From assembly GCA_031732755.1 (NCBI GenBank), contig JAVMKI010000085.1, positions 1 through 59,944 on the forward strand: 59,944 nt of DNA, read 5' to 3'. The notes beneath the pieces were generated by a model. That model saw only the letters and a program-made list of their open reading frames with translations, did no database searches and was not told the DNA's origin. Of the stretch, positions 23,188 through 32,158 are shown piece after piece (within the stretch, counting starts at the first letter, position 1; the number at the start of each line of letters is the position of its first letter). The position numbers and the translations under genes were made by a program. This stretch comes from Contendibacter sp031732755 (GTDB lineage Bacteria > Pseudomonadota > Gammaproteobacteria > Competibacterales > Competibacteraceae).

Positions 23188-25323
23188 ATGATCCTATCCC
23201 ATTGGCCACATAAACGGCTTTCCTCCATGCGCGCGCGCGCCGCGCGCCGCGTTCTGGGAGTGTTTCTGCTGGGGGTGGCGCTAACCGCGCCGACGCTGGC
23301 CGCGCCGGTGACGCTCAATCTCAAGGACGCCGAGATCAATGCCCTGGTGGAAAGCATGTCGGTGCTGACCGGCAAGAATTTCATCGTTGACCCACGGGTC
23401 AAGGGCCGGGTCACCATCATCTCCTCCAAGCCAATGGATGAGAAGGAACTGTACGAGGTCTTCTTGGCGGTGCTCGGCGTGCATGGTTTTGCCGCTATTC
23501 CCAGCGGCAACGTGATCAAGATCGTGCCGGCGGCCGGAGCCAAGCAGGAGAATGTTCCCACCGTGGATCAGCGAAGCGGTGCCGAACCGGATCAAATTGT
23601 AACTAGAGTGATCCAAGTCCAGAACGTCTCCGCCGCGCAGATCGTGCCGATTCTGCGCCCACTGATTCCGCCGCAGGGGCATTTGGCCGCCTATACCCCC
23701 ACCAATGTTCTGATCATCTCCGATGCGGCGGCCAATGTCGAACGCATCGCCAGCATCATCGCTCGGGTGGATTTGGCCAGTAACGAGGAGGTCGAGATCG
23801 TGCCGTTGCGTCACGCCTCGGCCACCGAGATCGTGCGGGTGCTCACCGCCCTGGAGCAGGGACGGGCCAAGGCCGACCCCGCTGCTGCCGCTGGCGCTCT
23901 GCCGCGCATGGTGGCGGATGAACGCACCAACAGTGTTTTACTGAGTGGCGACAAAGCCTCGCGGTTACGGTTGCGGGCATTGATTCTGCACCTCGATACG
24001 CCGGTGGATGGCAGCGGCAACACCCAAGTCATCTATTTACGCTACGCCAAGGCCAAGAATCTGGTGACGGTGTTGCAGGGAGTCAGTAAGAGTCTGAGCA
24101 ACGAAGCCACGCGCAACACGCCGACATCGGGTCAGGTGGGAGGAACAGCACCGGGTGGGAGCAGCAGCAGCGGTGGCGCCGGTCTGGTGGATATCCAGGC
24201 GGATGAGGCGACCAACTCTCTGGTGATCACCGCGCCGCCGGAACTGATCCGTCCGTTGCGCACGGTGATCGCGCAATTGGATGTGCGCCGTGCGCAGGTG
24301 TTGGTGGAGGCGGTCATCGCCGAAATTTCCGCTGAGAAAACCGCTGAACTCGGGGTGCAGTGGGTCGCCGGGACCAACAACGTGGTCGGTTTCACCAATT
24401 TGAATACGGGCAACTCCAGCCTCGCCAACATTATCGGTCTGGCCCTGAAGGCCAACAGCGGTACTCTGACCGATACATCGCTGCTCCCCGAAGGGATGCA
24501 TCTCGGGATCGGCGACTTTAGCCAAGGCAATCCCTTCGGCGCGCTGATCAGCGCCCTGGCCAAGGACGCCGACACCAACGTGCTGTCCACGCCGACCGTG
24601 GTCACCATGGACAACGAGGAAGCGGAGATCATCGTTGGTCAGAACGTGCCGTTCGTCACCGGTTCCTACACCACGTCGACCAGTACGGGAAGCAGCACGG
24701 CATCGCAGGTCGGGAATCCGTTCCAGACCATTCAGCGCGAGGATGTCGGCATCAAGCTCAAGGTTAAGCCGCAAATCAACGAAGGCAACGCCGTCAAGCT
24801 GGAGATTGCCCAGGAAGTCTCCAACGTGGTGCCAACGGCCAATGCGGCGACCCAGGGTCCCACCACCAACAAGCGCTCCATCAAGACCAACGTGTTGGTG
24901 GAGAATGGCCAAATCCTGGTGCTGGGCGGGCTCATTGACGACAGCCTGAACCAAAGCGCGCAAAAGGTGCCATTGCTGGGCGATATTCCGCTGCTGGGCA
25001 ATCTGTTCCGTTACCGCAGCACGGATAAACTGAAGCGTAACCTGATGGTGTTCCTGCATCCGATCATCTTGCGGGATCCAGGCCAGGGTACCTTGTACAC
25101 CAGCGACAAATACAGTTACATCCGCGATCAGCAACTGGCGGCGCGCGCCAAGGAGGTTTCCCTTTTGCCGGAGGCGCAAACGCCGGTATTGAAAACGCCA
25201 GCGGAGGTTCGGGCGCAGGGCACGATCCTCGATACACAGCCGCCAGCCGCTCCCGCTCCGGTCATCAGTCCGCCTCCTCCCAAAACCACAGAACCGGCGG
25301 AGTTCGGGTTCGGTAACCGTTGA
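23188..25323 (+). CDS. gspD: Type II secretion system secretin GspD
   Basis: A 711-residue outer-membrane secretin that forms the exit channel. A signal peptide (to about residue 39, cleaved after TLAA) is followed by N0 (LKDAEINALVESMSVLTGKNFIVDP, landmark only), then N1-N3 ring domains with a Gly/Ser-rich loop in N3 (about 310-330), and the secretin core (from about 370) ending with VLGGLIDDSLNQSAQKVPLLGDIP-type sequence (landmarks VLGGLIDD, VPLLGDIP). A Pro-rich tail follows. The first ATG (23188) and the one at 23227 are both possible; the latter would give a more standard leader. The stop overlaps the gspE start (TGATG). Confidence 0.93.
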   Translation: MILSHWPHKRLSSMRARAARRVLGVFLLGVALTAPTLAAPVTLNLKDAEINALVESMSVLTGKNFIVDPRVKGRVTIISSKPMDEKELYEVFLAVLGVHGFAAIPSGNVIKIVPAAGAKQENVPTVDQRSGAEPDQIVTRVIQVQNVSAAQIVPILRPLIPPQGHLAAYTPTNVLIISDAAANVERIASIIARVDLASNEEVEIVPLRHASATEIVRVLTALEQGRAKADPAAAAGALPRMVADERTNSVLLSGDKASRLRLRALILHLDTPVDGSGNTQVIYLRYAKAKNLVTVLQGVSKSLSNEATRNTPTSGQVGGTAPGGSSSSGGAGLVDIQADEATNSLVITAPPELIRPLRTVIAQLDVRRAQVLVEAVIAEISAEKTAELGVQWVAGTNNVVGFTNLNTGNSSLANIIGLALKANSGTLTDTSLLPEGMHLGIGDFSQGNPFGALISALAKDADTNVLSTPTVVTMDNEEAEIIVGQNVPFVTGSYTTSTSTGSSTASQVGNPFQTIQREDVGIKLKVKPQINEGNAVKLEIAQEVSNVVPTANAATQGPTTNKRSIKTNVLVENGQILVLGGLIDDSLNQSAQKVPLLGDIPLLGNLFRYRSTDKLKRNLMVFLHPIILRDPGQGTLYTSDKYSYIRDQQLAARAKEVSLLPEAQTPVLKTPAEVRAQGTILDTQPPAAPAPVISPPPPKTTEPAEFGFGNR

Positions 25324-26837
25324 TGGCTGAATCGCCATCGGAGACATTGGACGAAACCGGGGCGGCAACGGCCCGACGCCTGCCATATGCCTTCGCCAAG
25401 CGCCACGGTGTGCTGGTGCTGGAAGAGACGGTGGATGGCGTCCGGGTCGTCTGCCGGCCTGGGGTCAACCCGCGCAGCCTGACGGAGTTGCGTCGTTATC
25501 TGGGGACGCCGTTGCGGCCCGCGCTGGTGTCCGCCGAGCAGTTCGAACGTCTGTTGCAAGACCACTACGAGGGCGAGAGCAACGGCGCGGCGCGAATGAT
25601 GGAAGACCTCGGCGAGGAAATGGACCTGAATCAGGTTGCACTGACCCTGCCCGAGCCGGAGGATTTGCTGGAAAGCGCCGATGACGCGCCGATCATTCGG
25701 TTGATCAACGCCCTGTTGACCGAATCCATCAAGGAAAACGCTTCGGACATCCATATTGAAGCGTTCGAGAATCGTCTGCTGGTGCGATTTCGAGTGGACG
25801 GCGTGCTGCGCGAGGCGTTGCAACCGCCACGGGCGCTAGGGCCGCTGCTGGTGTCCCGCGTCAAGGTCATGGCCCATCTCGACATCGCCGAAAAGCGTCT
25901 GCCGCAGGACGGACGGATTTCGCTCAAGGTGGCCGGGCGACCGGTGGACGTGCGGGTCTCGACCCTGCCGACCGGCCATGGCGAGCGGGTGGTGCTGCGT
26001 CTGCTGGACAAGCGCGAGGGCCGGCTGGATTTGCAGCATCTGGGCATGGAGCCGGGTGATGAAACGCGGCTGCTGAAGCTGATTCACCGCCCGCACGGCA
26101 TTTTGCTGGTCACGGGGCCTACTGGCTCCGGCAAGACCACGACGCTTTACGCCGGTCTGACGCAACTCAACGACCGGCGGCGCAACATCATGACCGTCGA
26201 GGATCCAATCGAATATTATCTCGACGGCATCAGCCAGACGCAGGTCAATACCAAGGTGGAAATGACCTTTGCCCGTGGGCTGCGCGCGATTTTGCGCCAG
26301 GACCCGGACGTGGTGATGGTCGGCGAAATCCGCGATCTGGAAACCGCCGAAATCGCGGTGCAAGCGTCGCTGACGGGCCATCTGGTGCTCTCGACCCTGC
26401 ATACCAACAGCGCGGTGGGCGCCATGACCCGGCTACGCGACATGGGCGTGGAGCCGTTCCTGCTGTCCTCATCGCTGATCGGCGTGCTGGCCCAGCGACT
26501 GGTGCGCAAGCTCTGTCCGCAGTGCAAGCAGCCGCATCTGGCGATGCCGACCGACTGCGAAGTGCTGAACGTGGAGCCGTCCGCCCCACCGACATTGTTT
26601 GTTCCGGTCGGGTGTGCGCAGTGCAATCATTCCGGCTATCGGGGCCGCACTGGCATTTTCGAGTTGGTGACAGTGGACGAGGCGATGCAAAGCCTGATTC
26701 ACGAGGGTCGGGGCGAACAGGAATTGGAACGCCATGCTCGCTGGTCCAGTTCCAGCATCCGCGACGATGGCCGCCGCCGAGTGTTGGCCGGCGACACCGC
26801 GCTGGCCGAGTTGGTGCGGGTGACGCGGGAGGATTGA
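25323..26837 (+). CDS. gspE: Type II secretion system ATPase GspE
   Basis: A 504-residue cytoplasmic hexameric ATPase that powers pseudopilus assembly. Motifs in order: N-terminal GspL-binding domain; Walker A GPTGSGKTTTLYAG (about residue 263); Asp box EDPIEYYLDGISQTQ (about 290); Walker B DPDVVMVGEIRDLETAE (about 325); His box GHLVLSTLHTN (about 350); and the zinc-binding tetracysteine region CPQCKQ...CAQCNHSGY (about 398-440). The ATG at 25323 overlaps the gspD stop and fits coupled translation. Length is normal. Confidence 0.95.
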   Translation: MAESPSETLDETGAATARRLPYAFAKRHGVLVLEETVDGVRVVCRPGVNPRSLTELRRYLGTPLRPALVSAEQFERLLQDHYEGESNGAARMMEDLGEEMDLNQVALTLPEPEDLLESADDAPIIRLINALLTESIKENASDIHIEAFENRLLVRFRVDGVLREALQPPRALGPLLVSRVKVMAHLDIAEKRLPQDGRISLKVAGRPVDVRVSTLPTGHGERVVLRLLDKREGRLDLQHLGMEPGDETRLLKLIHRPHGILLVTGPTGSGKTTTLYAGLTQLNDRRRNIMTVEDPIEYYLDGISQTQVNTKVEMTFARGLRAILRQDPDVVMVGEIRDLETAEIAVQASLTGHLVLSTLHTNSAVGAMTRLRDMGVEPFLLSSSLIGVLAQRLVRKLCPQCKQPHLAMPTDCEVLNVEPSAPPTLFVPVGCAQCNHSGYRGRTGIFELVTVDEAMQSLIHEGRGEQELERHARWSSSSIRDDGRRRVLAGDTALAELVRVTRED

Positions 26838-28054
26838 TGCCCGCCTTTCAATACGCCGCTCTCGATGCTCGGGGGCGTCAGCGCAAAGGGTTGATCGAGG
26901 CCGATACGCCGCGCCTGGCGCGGCAAGCCCTGCGCGAGCGTGGCCTGAATCCGCTGGGGGTCGAGGAGATCGCCAGCCAGGAACAGCAGCGCGGACATCG
27001 GTGGTGGCGCGGACGGGTGCGGATCAGCGCGACCGATCTGGCGCTGATCACCCGGCAATTGGCGACGCTGGTTGGGTCCGGCCTGCCGCTGGAAGAAGCC
27101 TTGGGCGCGGTGGCCCGTCAGGCGGATCGGACGCGGCTGGGGGGCCTGTTGCTGGCGGTGCGGACCCGGGTGCTGGAAGGTCATACCCTGGCCACCGCGC
27201 TGAGTGATTTTCCCCAGGTATTCCCGGAGTTATACCGGGCCACGGTCGCCGCCGGCGAGCAATCCGGCCATCTGGACGTGGTGTTCGAGCGCTTGGCCGA
27301 TTACACCGAAGCCCGCCAACAGATGCGCCAGAAAGTCGGACTGGCGCTGTTCTATCCGCTGTTGCTGACCGGCGTGGCCATTCTGATCGTCGCGGGCTTG
27401 CTCACGTATGTGGTGCCGCAGGTGGTGCAGGTGTTCAGCAGTCTCAATCAGCAATTGCCAGCGCTGACCCGGGGACTGATCGCGTTGAGCGGTTTTTTGC
27501 GCCAGTACGGCTGGCTGGTGCTGGCGGTGCTGGCGGGAGGCGTCATCGCCTGGGTTTACGCGCTGCGCCGAGTCGGGTTCCGGCGGCAGGTGCATCGGAC
27601 CTTGCTGCGGCTGCCGTTGCTGGCGCGGTTGGTGCGGGGAACCAATACCGCTCGCTTCGCCCGCACCTTTAGCATTCTGATGGCCAGCGGCGTGCCGGTG
27701 CTGGAAGCATTGCGGATTTCCGCGCAGGTGATGAGCAATCTGCCGATGCGGGAAGCGGTGGAGCAAGCGGCGATACGGGTGAAGGAAGGCGCTAGCCTGC
27801 AAAAGGCGGTCGGCGCCAGCGGTTATTTTCCGCCGATGACCATCCAGTTGATTGCCAGCGGCGAGGCCAGTGGCCGGCTGGAAAGCATGCTGGAACGGGC
27901 GGCGGTGCAACAGGAGCGCGAGACCGAAACGCTGATCGCCGCGCTGCTGGGGATTTTCGAGCCGATGCTGATTCTGGTGATGGGCGGAGTGGTGCTGGTG
28001 ATCGTGCTGGCAATCCTGTTGCCGATTTTCGATCTCAATCAACTGGTGCGTTGA
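26837..28054 (+). CDS. gspF: Type II secretion system inner-membrane platform protein GspF
   Basis: A 405-residue polytopic platform protein. Two homologous cytoplasmic domains carry LITRQLATLVGSGLPLEEAL-type (about 70) and FARTFSILMASGVPVLEAL-type (about 275) sequences, with three membrane segments at about 170-190, 220-240 and 375-398. The start codon overlaps the gspE stop (TGATG). It is the last gene of the operon here. The pseudopilins gspG-K and gspL, gspM and gspN do not follow, so they must be elsewhere. Its 3' end overlaps the convergent flavin-protein gene by 16 bases. Confidence 0.93.
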   Translation: MPAFQYAALDARGRQRKGLIEADTPRLARQALRERGLNPLGVEEIASQEQQRGHRWWRGRVRISATDLALITRQLATLVGSGLPLEEALGAVARQADRTRLGGLLLAVRTRVLEGHTLATALSDFPQVFPELYRATVAAGEQSGHLDVVFERLADYTEARQQMRQKVGLALFYPLLLTGVAILIVAGLLTYVVPQVVQVFSSLNQQLPALTRGLIALSGFLRQYGWLVLAVLAGGVIAWVYALRRVGFRRQVHRTLLRLPLLARLVRGTNTARFARTFSILMASGVPVLEALRISAQVMSNLPMREAVEQAAIRVKEGASLQKAVGASGYFPPMTIQLIASGEASGRLESMLERAAVQQERETETLIAALLGIFEPMLILVMGGVVLVIVLAILLPIFDLNQLVR

Positions 28055-28518
28055 GCTGCTACCCGCAGGGCGATATGGTCCAGGGTGTAGGCGCGGGCGA
28101 AGCCACTGACGAAGCGGATGTGGGCCGGCGTCAGGCGCAGCAGTAGGAAATCGCCGAACTCGAAGCTCGGTGTCGAGGTGGGTAGCGTTGCTTGATAGTA
28201 TCGCGACATTTCCCGATAATCCGTACTGCCCTTGGGAATAACTGTCACCCTGCCCTTGATCATGACCCGCGCCAGCGTCTGTGGGTCCGCGCCGTCCCGT
28301 TCCATCTCGCTGATCGCCAGCCCAGCGCGCGAGTTGGCCAGCAGATTGCCGGTGTGCGACGCCAGGGTACTGAGGTGCAGCAGAAAGCCGCTGAAATCGA
28401 CCTGCGGGACGTAGGTGACCCACGACGCCTCCGGCCCTTCGGGCCCTTGGGTGGCCAGCGCCGCCCAGCGCCGGTTACGGATCAGATTCGCCATCAATCG
28501 CTGTTCTTGAAGGTTCAT
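28039..28518 (-). CDS. Pyridoxamine 5'-phosphate oxidase-like FMN split-barrel protein (HugZ-type)
   Basis: A 159-residue split-barrel flavin protein. The pattern RRWAALATQGPEGPEASWVTYVPQVDFSGF (landmarks AALAT, SWVTYVPQVD) and HLSTLASHTGNLLANSRAGLAIS resembles the N-terminal domain of HugZ heme-degrading proteins and of general pyridoxamine-phosphate-oxidase-like proteins. The C-terminal HugZ domain is missing, so heme oxygenase activity is not implied. It lies downstream of iscR-iscS on the same strand with a gap of about 40 bases, so it may share the iron-sulfur regulation. Confidence 0.75.
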   Translation of the reverse strand: MNLQEQRLMANLIRNRRWAALATQGPEGPEASWVTYVPQVDFSGFLLHLSTLASHTGNLLANSRAGLAISEMERDGADPQTLARVMIKGRVTVIPKGSTDYREMSRYYQATLPTSTPSFEFGDFLLLRLTPAHIRFVSGFARAYTLDHIALRVAAQRTS

Positions 28519-28560
28519 CGGCTGTGTTCCTCAAGGCGTTGTGGACTGGATAGACCACGA

Positions 28561-29781
28561 TTACGGCGCCGCCGCCCAATCTACCACACTTTGGTCCAGT
28601 CCCCCCTGTTGTAACTCCCACAGCGGCGACAACTCCCGCAACCGGTTCACCGCCGTGCGCATCGCTGCGATGACGTAGTCGATCTCTTCGACCGTGGTGA
28701 AGCGCCCCAGGCTGAAACGCACCGCGCCGCGCGCCTGGAAATCATCGCGACCCATCGCTCGCAGCACATGGGACGGTTCATGGCCTGCGGAAGTACAGGC
28801 CGAACCGGTGGCGACCGCGATCTCCGGCAGCGCCGCCAGCAGCGCCTCGGCGGCAATGCCAGTGAAACTGATGTTGAGAATGCCGGCCACGTTGCGCTCG
28901 GGATGGCCGTTTAATTCCACGGCATCCAACGTGGCCAATCCTTGCCATAGCCGGTCGCGCAGTTCCCGGATGCGAGCCTGTTCGATCACCCTGTTTTCGC
29001 CCGCTATGCGGAACGCTTCGCCCATCGCCGCGATTTGATGCGTGGGCAAGGTGCCGGCTCGCAAACCACGTTCCTGACCACCGCCGTACAGTAGCGGTTC
29101 CAGCCGCACTCGGTGTGGTCGCTGGCGGACATAGAGCGCGCCAACGCCCTTGGGACCGTACAGCTTGTGCGCGCTCAGGCTTAGCAAATCCACCGGCAGC
29201 GTTTGCAGATCGAGCGGCAGCTTGCCAGCGCCCTGGGCGGCGTCTACGTGCAGCAGAACGCCGCGCGCGCGCGTGATTGCGCCGATGGCGGCGAAGTCCT
29301 GGACTACGCCCGTTTCGTTGTTGACGTGCATCAGCGACGTCAGCACCGTATCCGGCCGCAGCGCGGCCGCGACCCGCTCCGGTGGAATCAGCCCATCCGG
29401 GTCTGGGACAAGGTAGGTGATCGCGCAACCTTCGCGTTCCAACCGCCGACAAACATCGAGCACCGCCTTGTGTTCGGTCTGGCTGGTGAGAAGGTGTCGA
29501 CCCTTGCGGGCGTAAGCGCGCATGACGCCGAACAGCGCGAGATTGTTGGCTTCGGTGGCGCCGGAGGTCCAGACGAGGTCGCGTGGGTCGGTGTTGAGCA
29601 GGGCGGCGACGTGCGCGCGGGCGGTTTCAATGGCGTTGGCGGCCACCCGCCCCAAGGCGTGGGTGCTTGAGGAAGGGTTGCCGAAAGTGCCGTTTCGGCT
29701 GAGGTATTGATTTAGAACAGCGGCGACCCGCGGGTCTACCGGCGTGGTCGCCGCATAATCCAGATAGATAGGCCGTTCCAT
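28561..29781 (-). CDS. iscS: Cysteine desulfurase IscS
   Basis: A 406-residue PLP enzyme that takes sulfur from cysteine for iron-sulfur cluster and tRNA thiolation pathways. Motifs: LDYAATTPVDPRV at the start, TSGATEANNLAL (about residue 70), HVDAAQGAGK (about 180), the PLP lysine in SLSAHKLYGPKG (about 205), and the sulfur-carrying cysteine in ATGSACTSAGHEPSHVL (about 325), as in the IscS group. Length matches the family. It follows iscR by about 30 bases, as in classic isc operons. However iscU, iscA, hscB, hscA and fdx do not follow. Confidence 0.93.
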   Translation of the reverse strand: MERPIYLDYAATTPVDPRVAAVLNQYLSRNGTFGNPSSSTHALGRVAANAIETARAHVAALLNTDPRDLVWTSGATEANNLALFGVMRAYARKGRHLLTSQTEHKAVLDVCRRLEREGCAITYLVPDPDGLIPPERVAAALRPDTVLTSLMHVNNETGVVQDFAAIGAITRARGVLLHVDAAQGAGKLPLDLQTLPVDLLSLSAHKLYGPKGVGALYVRQRPHRVRLEPLLYGGGQERGLRAGTLPTHQIAAMGEAFRIAGENRVIEQARIRELRDRLWQGLATLDAVELNGHPERNVAGILNISFTGIAAEALLAALPEIAVATGSACTSAGHEPSHVLRAMGRDDFQARGAVRFSLGRFTTVEEIDYVIAAMRTAVNRLRELSPLWELQQGGLDQSVVDWAAAP

Positions 29782-29810
29782 CGGGCATGGCGGAAGCGAG
29801 CCAACGATGC

Positions 29811-30293
29811 TTACATCAAGGCGGGAGCGATGAAGCGTTCGGAAGAACGGTCACGCCGCCGGTTGTTCTGCCGATGCACCACTTCGCAGACCGCGGGGCG
29901 TTCGACGAACTGCGCCAGGGTGATGCCTTCCAGAAAGGTGAAAATCTGGCGGCTGAGATCGGTCCACAACTCATGGGTCAGGCAACGCCGACCGTTCTGG
30001 CAATTCTCGTTGCCGCAGCAGCGGGTGGCATCCAGTCGTTCGTCCACGGCGCTGATGATATCGGCGACCGTGACCTGATCCGGCGAACGTGACAGCCGGT
30101 AACCACCGCCCGGCCCACGAACGCCTTCCACGAGGGCGCGCTTGCGTAGCTTGGCGAACAATTGCTCCAGATAGGACAACGAAATGCCCTGGCATTGGGA
30201 GATTTCGGCCAGCGTCACGGGACCATAGCGGTCGTGAATGGCCAGATGCATCATGGCGGTCACCGCATAGCGGCCCTTGGTGGAAAGTCTCAT
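29811..30293 (-). CDS. iscR: Iron-sulfur cluster regulator IscR
   Basis: A 160-residue Rrf2-family regulator. It has an N-terminal winged helix (MRLSTKGRYAVTAMMHLA, ISLSYLEQLFAKLR) and a [2Fe-2S] ligand set in CCGNENCQNGRRC (about residues 92-104: Cys-x5-Cys-x5-Cys plus one extra neighbouring cysteine). The downstream LTHELW motif is typical. In E. coli the cluster-bound form represses the isc operon at type 1 sites. A site matching that consensus lies in its own promoter (30359-30383), consistent with autoregulation. Confidence 0.95.
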   Translation of the reverse strand: MRLSTKGRYAVTAMMHLAIHDRYGPVTLAEISQCQGISLSYLEQLFAKLRKRALVEGVRGPGGGYRLSRSPDQVTVADIISAVDERLDATRCCGNENCQNGRRCLTHELWTDLSRQIFTFLEGITLAQFVERPAVCEVVHRQNNRRRDRSSERFIAPALM

Positions 30294-30352
30294 GGTATTA
30301 CCCTCACAAGTGGAGTTTTCGGGAAATCAATTCCTGACTGTTGCGTATGGAA

Positions 30353-30383
30353 ACTATATTAACCGATTAACTTAGTCAACTAA
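30353..30383 (-). promoter_or_regulatory. iscR promoter with overlapping type 1 IscR site
   Basis: On the minus strand TTGACT (30374-30379) and TATAGT (30353-30358) form a -35/-10 pair with a 15-base spacer. The 25-base segment 30359-30383 fits the IscR type 1 consensus (ATASYYGACTRWWWYAGTCRRSTAT, as remembered) at 20 of 25 positions, including GACT and the YA-TC-RR half. The site overlaps the -35 box and the spacer, which is the arrangement expected for repression by [2Fe-2S]-IscR. Confidence 0.7.
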
Positions 30384-30431
30384 TCACTGGAATAAAAACC
30401 CGAAATTTCCCCTGAGTTCTCTATTGGAGTT

Positions 30432-30920
30432 TCAGACCGGACCGCCGCCGCGAGTCGCGAAGCCGTGGCCCTGGCGCAGGCAGTAGCAGAGCCATTTGTA
30501 AAGAAACCGATTGATTCGCCAGCGGGTTAGCAGCGAAGCGCCATCGGTCCAGCGACCGGTGACGCCGTCGATGGCCAAGGCCGGATAGTGGCGCAAAGCA
30601 GCAGCTTCGGCCTCGGCTTGGCGAGCATCGTGATAGACCCGAATCCGCAGGTTGGGTTCCGCGATGGTCGCACCGTCGCCCCGACCGAACTGGTAGGTCA
30701 GGATCAGTTCGCTGGTGTAGCGGCAGCGTTCAATGATGTGCAGATGCAAGTCCAGACCGCCAGACACGCGCGATAGGTGTCCTGTTCCAGCAGGTGGCAT
30801 GACCGGCAGCAACCGGCGAATCTGGATATAGTTGCGCTCGTACAGATCCATCAGGGCGGCGAATGTCCCCGGCGGATCGCGCCAAAGCGATTCGCGCTGG
30901 GAAGGGCGGAGCAGGACCAT
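30432..30920 (-). CDS. DUF1249 family protein (YqiB-like)
   Basis: A 162-residue protein of the DUF1249 family, represented by E. coli YqiB. Visible conserved segments are LMDLYERNYIQIRRLLP (about residue 24), LTYQFG, RIRVYHDARQAE (about 92) and RWRINRFLYKWLCYCLRQGH near the C-terminus. Function unknown; in E. coli the gene neighbours tolC, nudF and cpdA. Here it is the last gene of a ppiA-ppiB-lpxH unit, starting four bases after lpxH ends. Confidence 0.75.
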   Translation of the reverse strand: MVLLRPSQRESLWRDPPGTFAALMDLYERNYIQIRRLLPVMPPAGTGHLSRVSGGLDLHLHIIERCRYTSELILTYQFGRGDGATIAEPNLRIRVYHDARQAEAEAAALRHYPALAIDGVTGRWTDGASLLTRWRINRFLYKWLCYCLRQGHGFATRGGGPV

Positions 30921-30924
30921 CCGC

Positions 30925-31656
30925 TTACGCGCCTGGCCCAGGCAGAGATTCCAGCCGCCAATCCGCCATGTCGCAAATCAAAACATGACCTTGGTCATAC
31001 CAGTCGCCCAGCACCGCCCGCTTGGCCGCTTGACCGTCGAGCGTCCAGTGATGGATGGCCGGACGGTGGGTATGACCATGGATCAGGCGGCGAACGCCAT
31101 GCGCGCGCAGCGCCTGGTCCACGGCGGTTGGATTGACATCCATGATGTCGGCGGCCTTTTGCCGGGCAGCCTGCCGACTGGTTTCCCGCATCTGACCAGC
31201 CAGCACTCGCCGCTGCGCCAGCGGCAGGGCCAGGATTCGCGCCCGCCAGGCGGGATCGCGAACCTGGGCGCGGAACGCCTGATACTCGACATCGTCGGTG
31301 CACAGGGTATCGCCGTGCGATAGCAGCACCCGCTCGCCCATCAGATCGATCACTACGCTTTCCGGCAGCAGTTGCATCCCGCTGGTGGCGGCGAAGCGTT
31401 CGCCGAGCAGAAAATCGCGGTTACCCGGTAGAAAACCGATGGGAACGCCCTGGCTGGTCAGGGCGCCCAGGGCGGTCGCAACCGTTGCGCCCAGTTCCGC
31501 GTCGTCGTCATCGCCGATCCACGCCTCGAATAGATCGCCCAGGATATACAGCGCCTCGGCTCGCCGCGCATGTCGCTGCAGAAAATCCAGGAACAGGGCG
31601 GTAGCGGCGGGACGCGCTGGTTCCAGATGCAGATCGGAGATGAACAGCGTGCTCAT
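30925..31656 (-). CDS. lpxH: UDP-2,3-diacylglucosamine diphosphatase
   Basis: A 243-residue peripheral membrane metallophosphoesterase that cleaves UDP-2,3-diacylglucosamine to lipid X and UMP in lipid A synthesis. Metal-binding motifs: DLHLEP (residue 7), GDLFEAWIGDDD (about 41), GNRDFLLG (about 79), LSHGDTLC (about 115) and HGHTHRPA (about 195). Length is normal. It follows ppiB by four bases. Presence of this enzyme shows an outer membrane with lipid A. Confidence 0.94.
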   Translation of the reverse strand: MSTLFISDLHLEPARPAATALFLDFLQRHARRAEALYILGDLFEAWIGDDDDAELGATVATALGALTSQGVPIGFLPGNRDFLLGERFAATSGMQLLPESVVIDLMGERVLLSHGDTLCTDDVEYQAFRAQVRDPAWRARILALPLAQRRVLAGQMRETSRQAARQKAADIMDVNPTAVDQALRAHGVRRLIHGHTHRPAIHHWTLDGQAAKRAVLGDWYDQGHVLICDMADWRLESLPGPGA

Positions 31657-31660
31657 GCCA

Positions 31661-32158
31661 CTATTCGTCGACGATTTCGGTTTTCTCGATGATCACCGCT
31701 TCGACCGGTACGTCCTGATGACCGCGCCGGGAGGTGGTGGCGACTTTGGCGATGGCGTTGACCACGTCCATGCCATCCACCACCTGGCCGAACACGCAAT
31801 AACCCCACCCCTGATTGGTCTGGCCGCGATGGTCGAGAAAATCGTTGTCTTTCAGGTTGATGAAAAACTGGGAAGTGGCGGAGTGAGGGTCAGCGGTACG
31901 GGCCATGGCCACGGTGCCGGTTCGGTTCTTCAGACCGTTGTCGGCTTCGTTGCGAATGGGTGGGTAGCCTGGTTTCTGATTCATGTCCGGGTTGAGGCCG
32001 CCACCCTGGATCATGAAATTGGGAATCACCCGGTGAAACAGAGTACCGTCGTAGAATCCGTCTCGGGCGTATTGGAGAAAATTGGCGGCGGTCGCCGGCG
32101 CGTGGGCGCGGTCCAGTTCGAGGGTGATGACGCCGAGCGTGGTATGCAGTTTGATCAT
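31661..32158 (-). CDS. ppiB: Cytoplasmic peptidyl-prolyl cis-trans isomerase B (cyclophilin)
   Basis: A 165-residue single-domain cyclophilin without leader. Catalytic and binding motifs: FHRVIPNFMIQGG (about residue 42), MARTADPHSATSQFFINL (about 83) and FGQVVDGMDVVNAI (about 120). It isomerises X-Pro peptide bonds during folding. Its start overlaps the stop of the exported paralogue by four bases, so the pair probably arose by tandem duplication and is translationally coupled. Confidence 0.92.
   Translation of the reverse strand: MIKLHTTLGVITLELDRAHAPATAANFLQYARDGFYDGTLFHRVIPNFMIQGGGLNPDMNQKPGYPPIRNEADNGLKNRTGTVAMARTADPHSATSQFFINLKDNDFLDHRGQTNQGWGYCVFGQVVDGMDVVNAIAKVATTSRRGHQDVPVEAVIIEKTEIVDE

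Noticed and set aside
24037..25386. 449-codon minus-strand open frame opposite gspD
   Set aside because: Shadow of the secretin gene; no independent evidence.
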